DNA of 64,000 nucleotides from Demequina pelophila (GCF_000971175.1 NZ_BBLY01000004.1:244298-308297); one strand, 5' to 3'; counted from the first letter of the stretch, positions 16,454 to 25,104 are shown. Translations and numbers: made by a program. The notes: generated by a model from the sequence alone, not told the origin.

Positions 16454-17749
16454 ATGCGACGCACAATGGCGTGTGCCGTTCTTTCAGCCCTCGCGGTGGC
16501 CACGGCCGTCGCGGTTCCCGCCGCCGCGAGCGGCGATTTCTACACCCCGCCCGACGAGGTCCCCGAGGCCCAGGGCGAGCTGATCCGCACCGCACCGCTC
16601 GACCTGGCGGTGTCGGTCGACCTGGGCGGCGCCATCGCGCCGCTGCCGGCGACCGCCACGCGGCTCCTGTACTCGTCCCTGGACGAGACCGGCGAGCCCG
16701 TCGCGGTCTCCGGCTCCTACCTCGAGCCCGAGGCGCCGTGGCTCGGCTCCGGCGACCGCCCGCTCGTGTCGTTCTCCGTGGGCACCCAGGGGCAGGGGGA
16801 CGCGTGCGCCCCCAGCAAGACCCTCGAATCGGGGCTCGTGATCGATCCCGAGGCGCTCGCCGTCGGGTACGAGATCCCGTTCATCTACGGGTTCCTGCAG
16901 CAGGGGATCGCCGTGGTGGTGACCGACTACGTGGGGCTGGGGACCACCGACCGGCTGCACTCCTACGTCAACCGGCTCGACTCCGGCCGCGCCGTGCTCG
17001 ACGCCGCGCGCGCCGCGAGCGCCCTGCCCGGCGCGACGGTCACCGCGGACTCGCCCGTGGGCCTCTACGGGTACTCGCAGGGCGGGGGTGCCGCGGCCTC
17101 CGCCGCGGAGCTCGCGCCCGCCTACGCGCCCGAGCTCGACGTGGTGGGCGCCTACGCGGGTGCGCCGCCGGCCGACCTGGTCGAGGTGATGAAGTCCGCG
17201 GACGACACGTCCCTCACCGGGGTGATCGGCTGGGCGCTCAACGGGCTGCTCCAGTACCACCCGGAGATGGCCGCGGCGCTCGAGTCCGAGATCAGCGAGG
17301 ATGGCTGGGAGACGCTCGAGCGGCTCTCGACGGCCTGCATCGGCGACGCCGTCATCGCGACCGGCACGGCCTTCGCCTCCACCTCCGAGTGGACCACCAG
17401 CGGCGAGTCGCTGGCCGCGGTGGCGGCCCGGATCCCCGCGGTGCAGGAGGCCGTGGGCGCGCAGCGCATCGGCGGGCTGACCCCGACCGCACCCGTGCGC
17501 ATCGTCACCGGCACCCAGGACGACATCGTCGACCACGGCCAGGCGCGCCAGCTCGCGCTCGACTGGTGCGCGAGCGGCGCGGACGTCTCCTACGTCCCGG
17601 TGCCGCAGCTGGTGCCCAGCGGCGGCACCGGGCTCAACCACCTCACCCCGGCGATCACGCGCAGCGTCCAGAGCACGGCCTGGATGGTGGACCGGCTGCG
17701 CGGCCTGCCGGCGTGGTCCAACTGCGGGCTGGTCCGCCTGCTGCCCTGA
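16454..17749 (+). CDS. Secreted lipase/esterase of the LIP family
   Basis: A 431-residue alpha/beta hydrolase with a Sec signal peptide (MRRTMACAV, hydrophobic core, predicted cut after AAA-SG near residue 26). The body matches the secretory lipase (LIP) family: VVVTDYVGLG oxyanion-side strand, nucleophile elbow GYSQGG (Ser about residue 201), VGAYAGAPPADL, then RIVTGTQDDIVDHGQ providing the likely catalytic Asp and a C-terminal GTGLNHL His. Two or more Cys may form disulfides (DACAP, TACIG, DWCASG, SNCG). GGAGG stands 5 bases before the ATG. Extracellular ester or triglyceride hydrolysis is likely; substrate unproven. Confidence 0.87.
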   Translation: MRRTMACAVLSALAVATAVAVPAAASGDFYTPPDEVPEAQGELIRTAPLDLAVSVDLGGAIAPLPATATRLLYSSLDETGEPVAVSGSYLEPEAPWLGSGDRPLVSFSVGTQGQGDACAPSKTLESGLVIDPEALAVGYEIPFIYGFLQQGIAVVVTDYVGLGTTDRLHSYVNRLDSGRAVLDAARAASALPGATVTADSPVGLYGYSQGGGAAASAAELAPAYAPELDVVGAYAGAPPADLVEVMKSADDTSLTGVIGWALNGLLQYHPEMAAALESEISEDGWETLERLSTACIGDAVIATGTAFASTSEWTTSGESLAAVAARIPAVQEAVGAQRIGGLTPTAPVRIVTGTQDDIVDHGQARQLALDWCASGADVSYVPVPQLVPSGGTGLNHLTPAITRSVQSTAWMVDRLRGLPAWSNCGLVRLLP

Positions 17750-17886
17750 CGCGCGGAGGGCGGCGCCGGTTCCGGGCCTCGGGGTCCCGGGCCGGCGTCC
17801 TCCTCCGCGGGCATGGCGGGCCGCGCCCCTTCATTGCTACCCTGCAAGGAAGCGGGCGCGGCGCGCCCGACGAATCGGAGGCCGGA

Positions 17887-18714
17887 ATGCGCACACGGGC
17901 GATTCCCGCGGCGGTGCTCGCCGCGATGACCGTGGTGACGCTCGCCCCGACGGCGACCGCCGCATCGTCCCCCGGGGAGGCCTCCCCGCTCGACTTCGCC
18001 GCGGCGCTCGACGTGCCCGACGGCACCATCTACAGCGCACGCCTGCGGGGCGCCCCCGAGGCGGCCGCCGTGGCCGGCGAGGCGCTGGGCACCTTCCCGC
18101 GCACGGGCGACGACTACGTCATCCTCTCCACCGGGGTCGCGGCCGACGTGCCCGGCGGGGACCCGGTCGACGACCTGTCGACCGAGCTGGGCGACGCGCG
18201 CGGCGCCGACGGCAACGACCTGTCGCAGCTGAGCCTGACGCTCGTGCCGCCGGCGGGCGCCCGCTGCCTCGCCCTCGACTACCAGCTCCTCTCCGAGGAG
18301 TACCCGGAGTTCCTCGACGGCGAGTACAACGACGTCTTCACCGCCGAGCTGGGGAGGTCGGACGTCACGGTGGCCGGCGATCGCATCGAGGCGCCGCGCA
18401 GCTTCGCCGTGGACCCGGACGGCGAGATCGCGACGGTGGGCACCGTGCTGGGCTTCGGCCGCGCGACGGACACGGGCATGGACGGCACGACCGTCGCGCT
18501 CGAGGCGCACACCCGCTTCGTGGCGGGCGCGGAGGACGGCCGGTTCACGCTGGTGCTGAGCGTCCAGGACATCGGTGACTCGGTGTACGACACGGCGGTG
18601 CTGCTCGACTCGTTCCGCTGGCTCTACGGCGACATGTGCGCCGCGACGCCGCTCGAGCGATCCCCGGGGGGCTCCGGCCTCGACCTCTTCATGCCCTTCC
18701 AGATCGTGGAGTAG
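17887..18714 (+). CDS. Secreted choice-of-anchor L domain protein
   Basis: A 275-residue exported protein. Residues 1-26 form a Sec signal peptide ending TATAA, and the next residues SSPGEAS come from a copy of the dispersed motif. The mature part shows the choice-of-anchor L signature LDYQLLSEEYPEFLDGEYNDVF near residues 129-150 and ends ALLDSFRWL plus a short polar tail without a clear LPxTG or membrane anchor. Such domains are thought to be surface or adhesion modules; no enzymatic role is known. GGAGG lies 7 bases upstream of the ATG and a -10-like TACCCT about 50 bases upstream. Confidence 0.8.
   Translation: MRTRAIPAAVLAAMTVVTLAPTATAASSPGEASPLDFAAALDVPDGTIYSARLRGAPEAAAVAGEALGTFPRTGDDYVILSTGVAADVPGGDPVDDLSTELGDARGADGNDLSQLSLTLVPPAGARCLALDYQLLSEEYPEFLDGEYNDVFTAELGRSDVTVAGDRIEAPRSFAVDPDGEIATVGTVLGFGRATDTGMDGTTVALEAHTRFVAGAEDGRFTLVLSVQDIGDSVYDTAVLLDSFRWLYGDMCAATPLERSPGGSGLDLFMPFQIVE
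17961..17972 (-). repeat. Dispersed motif GGGGACGATGCG, coding copy at a signal-peptide end
   Basis: Exact copy, read on the plus strand as Ala-Ser-Ser-Pro at the predicted signal-peptidase site of the choice-of-anchor L protein. Confidence 0.65.
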
Positions 18715-18747
18715 CGGGCGGCCGTCGACGCTCGCGCGCGCGGTTGT

Positions 18748-18778
18748 CGAGTTGTTATAGTATTCCTATAACAACTCG
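18748..18778. promoter_or_regulatory. Operator: perfect 13-bp inverted repeat, likely GntR/YtrA-type site
   Basis: CGAGTTGTTATAG (18748-18760) and its exact reverse complement (18766-18778) are separated by TATTC. The element is strikingly A+T-rich for this genome, contains -10-like sequence (TATAGTAT), and its right arm ends at the Shine-Dalgarno of the DUF1648 gene. The operon's second gene encodes a YtrA-type GntR regulator, so autoregulation through this site is strongly suggested. Confidence 0.75.
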
Positions 18779-18793
18779 GAAGGAGTGGTGACG

Positions 18794-19792
18794 ATGGCCG
18801 TCGCCGACCGCGCCCTGTCCCGCGCCGTGCTCGTGGGCCTCACCCTGCCCGTCGCGGTCGCCCTGGTGGCGCTCGCGCTCCAGATCGCCATGATCCCGCA
18901 GCTGCCGGATCCGGTCGCCATCCACTGGAACTCCGAGGGCCCCGACGGCTTCGGGCCGGCGTGGTCCACCGTCCTCATCTCCGCGCTCACCACCGGCGTG
19001 CTCCCGGTCGCGATGGCGGCCTCCGTGATCGTGCCCATCCGCCGCGGCGAGCGCGGCTTCGCGCTGCGGATGATGCCCGCGACCGCGCTGTTCCTCGCGG
19101 TGATGCTCGCGGTGATGCTGACCGGCTCGCTCGCCGTCCAGCGCGGGCTGGACGATGCTGCGGATGCCCCGAGCGCCCTGCCCTGGCTGCTCGGGGGGCT
19201 GGGCGCCGGCGCCGTCGCCGGGCTGATCGGCTGGTTCCTCCAGCCGGTGCACGAGTCGACCGCGTCGCCCGCAGTGCCCGCCCGGCCGCTCGAGCTGCGC
19301 GCCGGCGAGCGCGCGGTGTGGCTCGGGCATGCCGAGATCACGCGGGGGATCCTCGCGCTCATCCTCGCCGCGGTGGGCGCGGTGACGCTCGGCGCGGTGG
19401 CGATGTGGGTCGTGGGCGACACGGCGGCCGCATGGCTCGTCACGGCGATCGCCGTGCTGCTCGCGGCCATGATGGCGATGTTCACCGTCTTCTCCGTGCG
19501 GGTCGACCGCGAGGGGCTCGTGGTCCGCGCGGCGCTCGGCTGGCCGCGCTTCCGCGTGCCCATCGAGGAGATCGCGTCGGTCGGGGTGATCGACGTGTCC
19601 GGCATCGCGCACTTCGGCGGCTACGGGATCCGGTCGATCCCGGGCGCGACCGGAGTGATCGTGCGGCCGGGAGAGGCGCTCGAGGTCACCCGGGTGTCGG
19701 GCCGCCGCTTCGTCGTCACGGTGGACGACGCCGCGACCGCCGCGGGGCTGCTCGAGGCGTACGCGGAGGCCTCCCGTGCTGATCAGGACTGA
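18794..19792 (+). CDS. DUF1648-type membrane protein
   Basis: A 332-residue integral membrane protein. The N-terminal segment with [17 protein letters not shown] (near residues 37-53) is the DUF1648 signature. About six hydrophobic helices follow, then a soluble C-terminal domain of roughly 90 residues beginning [16 protein letters not shown] that resembles a PH-like fold. ATG 18794 is preferred over GTGs at 18785 and 18788 because GGAAGGAG lies 8-10 bases before it. It overlaps the GntR gene by 17 bp. Members often partner with YtrA-type repressors and may respond to envelope stress; function is not established. Confidence 0.8.
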   Translation: MAVADRALSRAVLVGLTLPVAVALVALALQIAMIPQLPDPVAIHWNSEGPDGFGPAWSTVLISALTTGVLPVAMAASVIVPIRRGERGFALRMMPATALFLAVMLAVMLTGSLAVQRGLDDAADAPSALPWLLGGLGAGAVAGLIGWFLQPVHESTASPAVPARPLELRAGERAVWLGHAEITRGILALILAAVGAVTLGAVAMWVVGDTAAAWLVTAIAVLLAAMMAMFTVFSVRVDREGLVVRAALGWPRFRVPIEEIASVGVIDVSGIAHFGGYGIRSIPGATGVIVRPGEALEVTRVSGRRFVVTVDDAATAAGLLEAYAEASRADQD

Positions 19793-20177
19793 CCCGTCCT
19801 CGGAGGCGCCGCTGTACGACCAGATCGCGGCGTCCGTCCGGGAGGACGCCGCGGCCGGGCGGGTGGCCCCCGGCGACCGGCTGCCGTCCGCGCGCGAGGT
19901 CGCCGCCGCGCTCGACGTCAACCTCCACACGGTCCTCAAGGCGTATCAGCTGCTGCGCGACGAGGGCCTGGTGGAGATGCGCCGCGGCCGCGGCGCCGTG
20001 GTGTCGGACCGGGTGGAGGCGCTCGCCCTCCTGCGGGACGATGCGGCGGCCCTGGCCGCGCGCGCCCGCGCCCTGGGCGTGAGCCCCGACGCGCTCGCGT
20101 CGCTGGTGCGCGCGGCGGCCCGCGACGCCCCCACCCCGGACACTCCGCACGGAATGGGCGGCGACGCGCCGGGGTGA
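19776..20177 (+). CDS. GntR family (YtrA subfamily) transcriptional regulator
   Basis: A 133-residue regulator with an N-terminal winged helix ([29 protein letters not shown] split by the recognition helix region [19 protein letters not shown]) and only a short C-terminal helical tail, as in the YtrA subfamily. It starts with GTG inside the preceding gene, behind GGAGG. It most likely binds the 13-bp inverted repeat at 18748. The last dozen residues ([15 protein letters not shown]) are encoded by the left arm of a 96-bp palindromic repeat, so the present C terminus was probably remodelled by insertion of that element. Confidence 0.88.
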   Translation: MLIRTDPSSEAPLYDQIAASVREDAAAGRVAPGDRLPSAREVAAALDVNLHTVLKAYQLLRDEGLVEMRRGRGAVVSDRVEALALLRDDAAALAARARALGVSPDALASLVRAAARDAPTPDTPHGMGGDAPG

Positions 20178-20234
20178 GTCCCGCGTCGGCCCCGGATGGG
20201 CGGCGTGTCGCGCGTGAATCCGTGCGGAGTGTCC
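20139..20234. repeat. 96-bp palindromic element, copy A
   Basis: GGACACTCCGCACGGA (20139-20154) and its perfect complement TCCGTGCGGAGTGTCC (20219-20234) bound about 64 bp that contain a second, inner inverted pair (GCGACGCGCC / GGCGTGTCGC). It covers the 3' end of the GntR gene and the gap to the convergent thiolase gene, and may act as a bidirectional terminator. A second copy lies at 23705. Confidence 0.75.
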
Positions 20235-20252
20235 GCCGGTGTTCGCCGGGGG

Positions 20253-21404
20253 TCAGACGGCCTCGACGAGCACCGCCGAGCCCTGGCCGCCGCCGCCGCA
20301 CAGGGTCGCGACGCCCAGTGCGCCCGGCCCCGCCGCCGCGACCGTCCGCGCCGCGTGGCCTACGAGCCGCGCCCCCGAGGCGCCGATCGGATGCCCGATC
20401 GCGATGGCCCCGCCGTGCGGGTTGACCCGGGCCAGGTCGAGGCCCATCCGCCGGGCGGACGCGAGGGTCACGGAGGCGAAGGCCTCGGAGATCTCCGCCG
20501 TCGCCAGCTCCTCCACCCGCCGCCCGGCCCGGACCAGCGCGGCCTCCGCCGCCGCGGCGGGCTGCTCGTGCAGGGACACGTCCGGCCCGGCGACCAGCGC
20601 GGTCGCGAGCACGCGGGCCAGGGCCCGGGTGCCGAGCGACTCGTCCGCGAGCACCACGGCCGCGGCCCCGTCGGACAGTTGCGACGCGTTGCCGGCGGTG
20701 ATGGTGCCGCCTTCCCCGAAGGCGGGACGCAGGCGCGCGAGGGCCTCGGTCGAGGCGTCCGGGCGGACGCCGTCGTCGACGGCCACCGCGTCGGCGCCCG
20801 GCTTGACCTCGTAGGGCGCGATCTCCGCCGCGGCCAGGTCCCGGAACTCCGCGGCGCGCCGGTGCGACTCGACCGCCCAGGCGTCCTGGTCCGCGCGCGG
20901 GATCGCGTGACGCTCGCCGTGGTGCTCGGTCGAGGCTCCCATCGAGCGCCGCTCGAACGCATCCGTGAGCCCGTCGTGGGCCATGGTGTCGATGAGGTCG
21001 ATGGACCCGTAGCGGCGGCCCATGCGCGCGGCCGAGGCGTGCGGCGCGAGCGTCATGGACTCCTGGCCGAGAGCGACGACGATGCGCGCCTCGCCCGCCG
21101 CGATGAGCCGCGCGCCCGCGGCGACCGCCTCGGTGCCGGACAGGCACACCACGTTGAGCGTCGACGCGGGGACGGTCAGCGGGATGCCGGCGCCCACCGC
21201 GGACTGCCGGGCGGGGTTCTGCCCCGCGGCGCCCTGCAGGACCTGGCCCGCAACCACCTGGCCGACGTCCGCGGGGTCGACGCCCGCGTCGGCCAGGGCG
21301 GCCGCGATGGCGTGCGCGCCGAGCGCGGTGGCGGGCACGCGCGCGAACGCGCCGCAATAGCGGACGAAGGCGGTGCGGGCGTAGCCCGCGATCACGACGG
21401 TCAT
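20253..21404 (-). CDS. Acetyl-CoA C-acyltransferase (thiolase)
   Basis: A 383-residue thiolase with all active-site blocks: the acylated Cys in [11 protein letters not shown] (about residue 85), [12 protein letters not shown], the [16 protein letters not shown] block with catalytic His (about 341) and CGGGGQG with the second Cys near the C terminus. In context it would cleave acetoacetyl-CoA (AtoB-like) or 3-oxoadipyl-CoA (PcaF-like) formed by the CoA-transferase encoded just upstream. Its ATG overlaps the transferase subunit B stop (ATGA). It is somewhat shorter than the usual 390-400 residues, with no missing catalytic block. Confidence 0.92.
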   Translation of the reverse strand: MTVVIAGYARTAFVRYCGAFARVPATALGAHAIAAALADAGVDPADVGQVVAGQVLQGAAGQNPARQSAVGAGIPLTVPASTLNVVCLSGTEAVAAGARLIAAGEARIVVALGQESMTLAPHASAARMGRRYGSIDLIDTMAHDGLTDAFERRSMGASTEHHGERHAIPRADQDAWAVESHRRAAEFRDLAAAEIAPYEVKPGADAVAVDDGVRPDASTEALARLRPAFGEGGTITAGNASQLSDGAAAVVLADESLGTRALARVLATALVAGPDVSLHEQPAAAAEAALVRAGRRVEELATAEISEAFASVTLASARRMGLDLARVNPHGGAIAIGHPIGASGARLVGHAARTVAAAGPGALGVATLCGGGGQGSAVLVEAV

Positions 21405-22045
21405 GCGGAGACCTCCAGGTCGAACAGCACCGGCGCGCCCGTGGCCTCGCGCACCTGAGACTCGGTCACGCCCGGCGCGAGGCGACGCACCACGAGGCCC
21501 TCGGGCTCGACGTCGAGCACCGCGAGATCGGTGACGATGCGATGCACCACCCCGCGCCCGGTGAGGGGGAGCGTGCACTCCTCGACGATCTTGGGGCTGC
21601 CGTCCTTGGCGACGTGCTCGGTGAGGACCACGACGCGGCGGGTGCCGGCGACCAGGTCCATCGCGCCGCCCATGCCCTTGACCAGCCTGCCGGGGATGGT
21701 CCAGTTCGCGAGGTCGCCGCGGTGGGAGACCTGCAGCGCGCCCAGGATCGCGGCGTCGATGTGGCCGCCGCGGATCATCGCGAAGCTGGTGGCCGAGTCG
21801 AAGAAGCTGCCGAAGGGCAGGACCGTGACGGTCTGCTTGCCGGCGTTGATGAGGTCCGCGTCCTCGGTGCCCGCGACCGGGAACGGACCCATGGCGAGCA
21901 TGCCGTTCTCCGACTGCAGCGTCACGCGCACGCCGGGCGGCAGGTGGTTGGCGACCAGGGTGGGGATGCCGATCCCCAGGTTGACGTACTGGCCGTCCTC
22001 GAGTTCCAGGGCCGCCTGTGCGGCCATCTCCTCGCGTGTCCACAT
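21401..22045 (-). CDS. 3-oxoacid CoA-transferase subunit B
   Basis: A 214-residue family I CoA-transferase beta subunit. The catalytic glutamate sits in [11 protein letters not shown] (about residue 46), and the block [17 protein letters not shown] near residue 20 and [23 protein letters not shown] further on are diagnostic. It works with subunit A to move CoA from succinyl-CoA to a 3-oxoacid (acetoacetate in ScoAB, 3-oxoadipate in PcaIJ). One base separates it from the subunit A stop. Which substrate is used cannot be read from sequence alone. Confidence 0.92.
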   Translation of the reverse strand: MWTREEMAAQAALELEDGQYVNLGIGIPTLVANHLPPGVRVTLQSENGMLAMGPFPVAGTEDADLINAGKQTVTVLPFGSFFDSATSFAMIRGGHIDAAILGALQVSHRGDLANWTIPGRLVKGMGGAMDLVAGTRRVVVLTEHVAKDGSPKIVEECTLPLTGRGVVHRIVTDLAVLDVEPEGLVVRRLAPGVTESQVREATGAPVLFDLEVSA

Positions 22046-22046
22046 G

Positions 22047-22739
22047 TCAGGCGCTCCTCACCGTGCGCTGCTCGATGTCCTTGACCCGCGGTGTCGACGC
22101 CACGAGCCGCTGCACGAAGACGCCGGGCGTCTCCACGGTGTCGGGGTCGAGGGGGGCGTTGTCGATCACCTCGGCCTCGACGACGGTGACCCGCCCGCAC
22201 ATGGCGGCGAGCGGGTTGAAGTTGCGGGCCGTGAAGCGGTAGCGCAGGTTGCCCTCGAGGTCCGCGCGGTGCGCCTTGACCAGGGCGACGTCCGCGACGA
22301 TGCCGCGCTCGAGCACGTGCTCGACGCCGTCGAAGTCCATGGTGGGCTTGCCCTCCGCGACGGGGGTGCCCACGCCCGTGCGGGTGTAGAAGCCCGCGAT
22401 GCCGGCGCCGCCGGCGCGCATCCGCTCCGCCAGGGTGCCCTGAGGTGCGAACTCGACGTCCAGGTCGCCGGCGAGGAACTGCTCCGCGAACAGGCGGTTC
22501 TCGCCCACGTACGACGCGACCACCGTGGCCACCTGGCCGGACTCGAGCAGGATCCCCAGCCCCTTGCCGTCGACGCCCATGTTGTTGCTCACGATCGTGA
22601 GGTCGCGCACGCCCGTGTCGCGCAGCGCCTCGATCAGGTCCGTGGGGTTGCCGCTCAGCCCGAAGCCGCCCACGGCGATCGTCTGCCCGTCTCGGACCAC
22701 CCCCGCCAGCGCCTCCGCGGCGCTCGCCCGCAGCTTCAT
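22047..22739 (-). CDS. 3-oxoacid CoA-transferase subunit A
   Basis: A 230-residue alpha subunit. Conserved blocks: [17 protein letters not shown] near residue 20, [55 protein letters not shown] and [14 protein letters not shown], then the ARNFNP motif near 163. The start [11 protein letters not shown] at 22739 is chosen for the GAGGAGG eight bases upstream; an ATG at 22793 would add a charged unconserved leader. It is the first gene of the transferase-thiolase operon, reading away from the IclR regulator across a shared promoter region. Confidence 0.92.
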   Translation of the reverse strand: MKLRASAAEALAGVVRDGQTIAVGGFGLSGNPTDLIEALRDTGVRDLTIVSNNMGVDGKGLGILLESGQVATVVASYVGENRLFAEQFLAGDLDVEFAPQGTLAERMRAGGAGIAGFYTRTGVGTPVAEGKPTMDFDGVEHVLERGIVADVALVKAHRADLEGNLRYRFTARNFNPLAAMCGRVTVVEAEVIDNAPLDPDTVETPGVFVQRLVASTPRVKDIEQRTVRSA

Positions 22740-22808
22740 CCAGACCTCCTCGTCGGCGTCGCGTCGCTCGGCGCGCGGTGCCCGCGCGCCCATATCGTGG
22801 ATACGCCG

Positions 22809-22843
22809 ACGCTATTGACGCGCGGGCTCCAGGTCAATAACAC
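22809..22843. promoter_or_regulatory. Interlocked divergent promoters within TATTGAC-N13-GTCAATA
   Basis: On the plus strand TTGACG (22815-22820), 17 bases, TAACAC (22838-22843). On the minus strand TTGACC (22837-22832), 17 bases, TAGCGT (22814-22809). The two -35 boxes are complementary halves of one inverted repeat, so the promoters for the IclR gene and the CoA-transferase operon overlap almost completely and should exclude each other. Confidence 0.65.
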
Positions 22844-22862
22844 TGCGATATCCGTTCATGGA

Positions 22863-22878
22863 CTGGACGTGCGTCCAG
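22863..22878. promoter_or_regulatory. Palindrome CTGGACG-TG-CGTCCAG, candidate IclR operator
   Basis: Seven-base perfect arms located just downstream of the plus-strand promoter and before the IclR start codon; the likely binding site for the encoded IclR protein. Confidence 0.5.
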
Positions 22879-22913
22879 ATCGTGAACGTCACGGGGCTCC
22901 ACGGGAGGCGGCG

Positions 22914-23675
22914 GTGACCGACGGCGCGCAGGTGGTCGAGCGCACGGCCCGGCTCCTGCGCGCGCTCAGCGCCGACTCCGGCGAGCCGATGACCACCACC
23001 CGCCTCGCCCAGGCGACGGGCCTGACCCGGCCCACCGCGCATCGGCTCCTGACGGCGCTCGCGGAGCAGGGGTTCGTCGACCGCGAGCCCGGCGGCGCGG
23101 CCTGGGTGCTGGGCCCGGAGTTGTACGTCATGGGCGCGCTCGCGGCGGACCGGTACGACATCACGGGGACGGCGGCCGAGGCGGTGCGCGCCGTCGCGGT
23201 CGCGACGGGGGAGAGCGCGTTCCTGTCCGCGCGGCGCGGCGACGAGACGGTGTGCCTGCTGAGGGAGGAGGGCGCCTTCCCCCTGCGCTCGCACGTGCTG
23301 CACGAGGGGATCCGCTTCCCGCTGGGCGTCGCGTCGGCGGGGCTGGCGATCCTGGCGATGCTGCCCGAGCGCGACCGCGAGGACTACCTGCGCCGCGTGG
23401 ACCTGGTGCCCGCGTGGGGCGCGGCGCACGCGGCCGGGCCGCTGCGCGAGCGGCTGGCGCGGGCGCGCGCCGACGGCTACGTGGTCAACCCGGGGCTGAT
23501 CGTCGAGGGCAGCTGGGGCATGGCCGCGGCGATCTTCGACGCGCACGGGCGTCCCGCGTGGGCGCTGTCCGCGACCGGGGTCGAGCAACGGTTCGACGAC
23601 GAGCGGCGGCCCCTCATCGGGCGGGTGCTCGTCGAGCAGGCGCACGTGGTGACGCAGCGCCTGCGAGGGCGGTAG
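22914..23675 (+). CDS. IclR family transcriptional regulator
   Basis: A 253-residue IclR protein: winged helix at residues 5-65 (QVVERTARLLRAL, then TTTRLAQATGLTRPTAHRLLTAL as the helix-turn-helix) and a C-terminal GAF-like effector domain with HVLHEGIRFPLGVASAG and a terminal RGRPAWAL-type strand. GTG 22914 is preferred because GGGAGG lies six bases upstream; another in-frame GTG at 22869 lies within the operator palindrome. It is divergent from the CoA-transferase/thiolase operon and most likely controls it with the 3-oxoacid or a related compound as effector. Confidence 0.9.
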   Translation: MTDGAQVVERTARLLRALSADSGEPMTTTRLAQATGLTRPTAHRLLTALAEQGFVDREPGGAAWVLGPELYVMGALAADRYDITGTAAEAVRAVAVATGESAFLSARRGDETVCLLREEGAFPLRSHVLHEGIRFPLGVASAGLAILAMLPERDREDYLRRVDLVPAWGAAHAAGPLRERLARARADGYVVNPGLIVEGSWGMAAAIFDAHGRPAWALSATGVEQRFDDERRPLIGRVLVEQAHVVTQRLRGR

Positions 23676-23704
23676 CCCGCCGCGCGCTCCGCGCCCCCTC
23701 CCGC

Positions 23705-23801
23705 GGACACTCCGCACGGACTGGCGGGCGACACGCCGTGGCCGGCCCGCGCATCGGCCCCCGACGCCCGCGTGTCGGCTCGACATCCGTGCGGAGTGTC
23801 C
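23705..23801. repeat. 97-bp palindromic element, copy B
   Basis: Same 16-bp outer arms as copy A (23705-23720 and 23786-23801) and a similar inner pair (GGCGACACGCC / GCGTGTCGGC). It lies 30 bp after the IclR stop. Copies A and B therefore exactly bracket the CoA-transferase/thiolase/IclR block. Confidence 0.75.
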
Positions 23802-23984
23802 GGGTGGGAGGCACCGAGTGCCGGTCCCGCGGGGTCCCGGGTTACCCTGGTAGCGCGCTCGCGCGCGGTGAGGTGAATCCGACCCTTGCACGCGGGAACC
23901 TTTGCGGGCGCCCGTCGGTTGGCTCGGGGACACCCGTGCGGCGCGCCCGTGAGCGCGCAGCCGCGGACTAATCCGAGGAGACCC
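23802..23984 (+). promoter_or_regulatory. Leader region of the FKBP gene
   Basis: A -10-like TACCCT at 23843-23848 precedes a stem-forming GCGCGC-TC-GCGCGC and a leader of about 130 bases ending in GAGGAGA before the ATG at 23985. No convincing -35 is seen. Together with copy B this accounts for the 309-bp gap. Confidence 0.4.
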
Positions 23985-24956
23985 ATGAAGAAGAACCTGC
24001 TTGCCGCGGCCGCGGTCGGCGCCGTCGCGATGCTGGGCCTGACGGCCTGCACCGCCGCCGATGACGTCGACGCCTCCGCCTCGCCGTCCGTGGACGCCGA
24101 GGCCGACGCGACCACGGACGCCGGCATCGCCGAGCCCACCGCCGACGACCTCGCGAACCTCGAGGCCATCGAGTGGAGCCAGGAGGGCGAGGACGCGCCG
24201 ACGCTCGACTTCGAGGGCCCGCTCACCATGACGACCTCCGCGACCCGCCTCATCGAGGACGGCGACGGCGACGCGATCACCACCGGGCAGATCGTCACCC
24301 TCGACTACGTGGTGTTCTCGGGCGTCGACGGCGAGTCCGTGTACTCGACCTACGAGTCCGGCGCCCCCGAGTCCGTGACCCTCGAGGAGGGCTCGGTCGA
24401 CCCGGTGCTCATCGAGGTGCTCGACGGCGCCAACGTGGGCGTGAACTTCCTCTACGGCGCGCCCGACGTGTCCGCCTCGGACGGCTCGGCCATCTTCATG
24501 GCCGTCACCGCGACCAAGGCGACCACGCCGCTCGAGCGCGCCGAGGGCGAGGCCGTCGAGTCCGCCGAGGGCCTGCCGGTCATCACGCTCGCCGAGGACG
24601 GCACGCCGTCCATCTCGTTCGACGAGGCGGGCGACATGCCCGAGGAGCTCGTGGTCCAGCCCCTGATCAAGGGCGACGGCGAGGAGGTCGCCGAGGGCGC
24701 CTCCGTCACCGTCCACTACACCGGCTGGCTGTGGGACGGCGAGCAGTTCGACTCGTCCTGGGACCGCGGCACCCCCGCATCGTTCAGCCTCAACGGCGTG
24801 ATCCAGGGCTGGGGCCAGGGCCTCGCCGGCCAGACGGTGGGCAGCCAGGTGCTGCTCGTCATCCCGCCGGACCTCGCGTACGGCGAGCAGGAGAGCGGCT
24901 CGATCCCCGCGAACTCGACGCTCGTGTTCGTGGTGGACATCCTCTCCGCCAACTAA
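23985..24956 (+). CDS. FKBP-type peptidyl-prolyl cis-trans isomerase lipoprotein
   Basis: A 323-residue lipoprotein: signal peptide MKKNLLAAA...LGLTAC with lipobox Cys near residue 22, an acidic Ala/Asp-rich linker, a divergent first domain and a canonical FKBP domain at about 220-322. The latter shows VTVHYTGWLWDGEQFDSSW, VIQGWGQGLAGQTVGSQVLLVIPPDLAYGE and the terminal TLVFVVDILS strand, with the aromatic pocket residues present. The middle part (about 75-190) looks like a second, degenerate FKBP domain without the pocket motif. It should assist folding of exported proteins at the outer face of the membrane. A strong terminator follows. Confidence 0.93.
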   Translation: MKKNLLAAAAVGAVAMLGLTACTAADDVDASASPSVDAEADATTDAGIAEPTADDLANLEAIEWSQEGEDAPTLDFEGPLTMTTSATRLIEDGDGDAITTGQIVTLDYVVFSGVDGESVYSTYESGAPESVTLEEGSVDPVLIEVLDGANVGVNFLYGAPDVSASDGSAIFMAVTATKATTPLERAEGEAVESAEGLPVITLAEDGTPSISFDEAGDMPEELVVQPLIKGDGEEVAEGASVTVHYTGWLWDGEQFDSSWDRGTPASFSLNGVIQGWGQGLAGQTVGSQVLLVIPPDLAYGEQESGSIPANSTLVFVVDILSAN

Positions 24957-24967
24957 CACTCCTTCCA

Positions 24968-25001
24968 CGACGGGGGCCGGGCACTCGCCCGGCCCCCGTC
25001 G
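24968..25001 (+). terminator. Strong intrinsic-type terminator after the FKBP gene
   Basis: A perfect 15-bp stem (24968-24982 with 24987-25001) and a four-base ACTC loop, 12 bp after the stop codon. Confidence 0.85.
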
Positions 25002-25031
25002 TCGTGTCCGGCCGGGATGCGGCCCCCGCCG

Positions 25032-25043
25032 GGGGACGATGCA
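25032..25043 (+). repeat. Dispersed motif, one mismatch, intergenic copy
   Basis: GGGGACGATGCA between the FKBP terminator and the transglutaminase-like gene. Confidence 0.45.
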
Positions 25044-25098
25044 CGCGCCCCGCCCGGCCCGGGACCGGGCGGCGGCGTGGTCCCGGCCTCCGGCGTGC

Positions 25099-25104
25099 GA
25101 CGAT
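25099..25104 (+). promoter_or_regulatory. -10-like GACGAT before a leaderless ATG
   Basis: GACGAT stands six bases before the ATG at 25111 in the position that TANNNT occupies for other leaderless genes here; the surrounding bases GACGATGCGC also equal the core of the dispersed motif. Confidence 0.35.

Noticed and set aside
20253-22739. Firm assignment as pcaIJF (3-oxoadipate pathway)
   Set aside because: The sequences fit acetoacetate CoA-transferase and acetyl-CoA acetyltransferase equally well, and no other ring-cleavage pathway gene is adjacent; substrate left open.
23886-23984. N-terminal extension of the FKBP lipoprotein from an ATG-like start at 23886
   Set aside because: It would place 33 Arg/Pro-rich residues before a complete lipoprotein signal peptide; GAGGAGA before ATG 23985 marks the real start.
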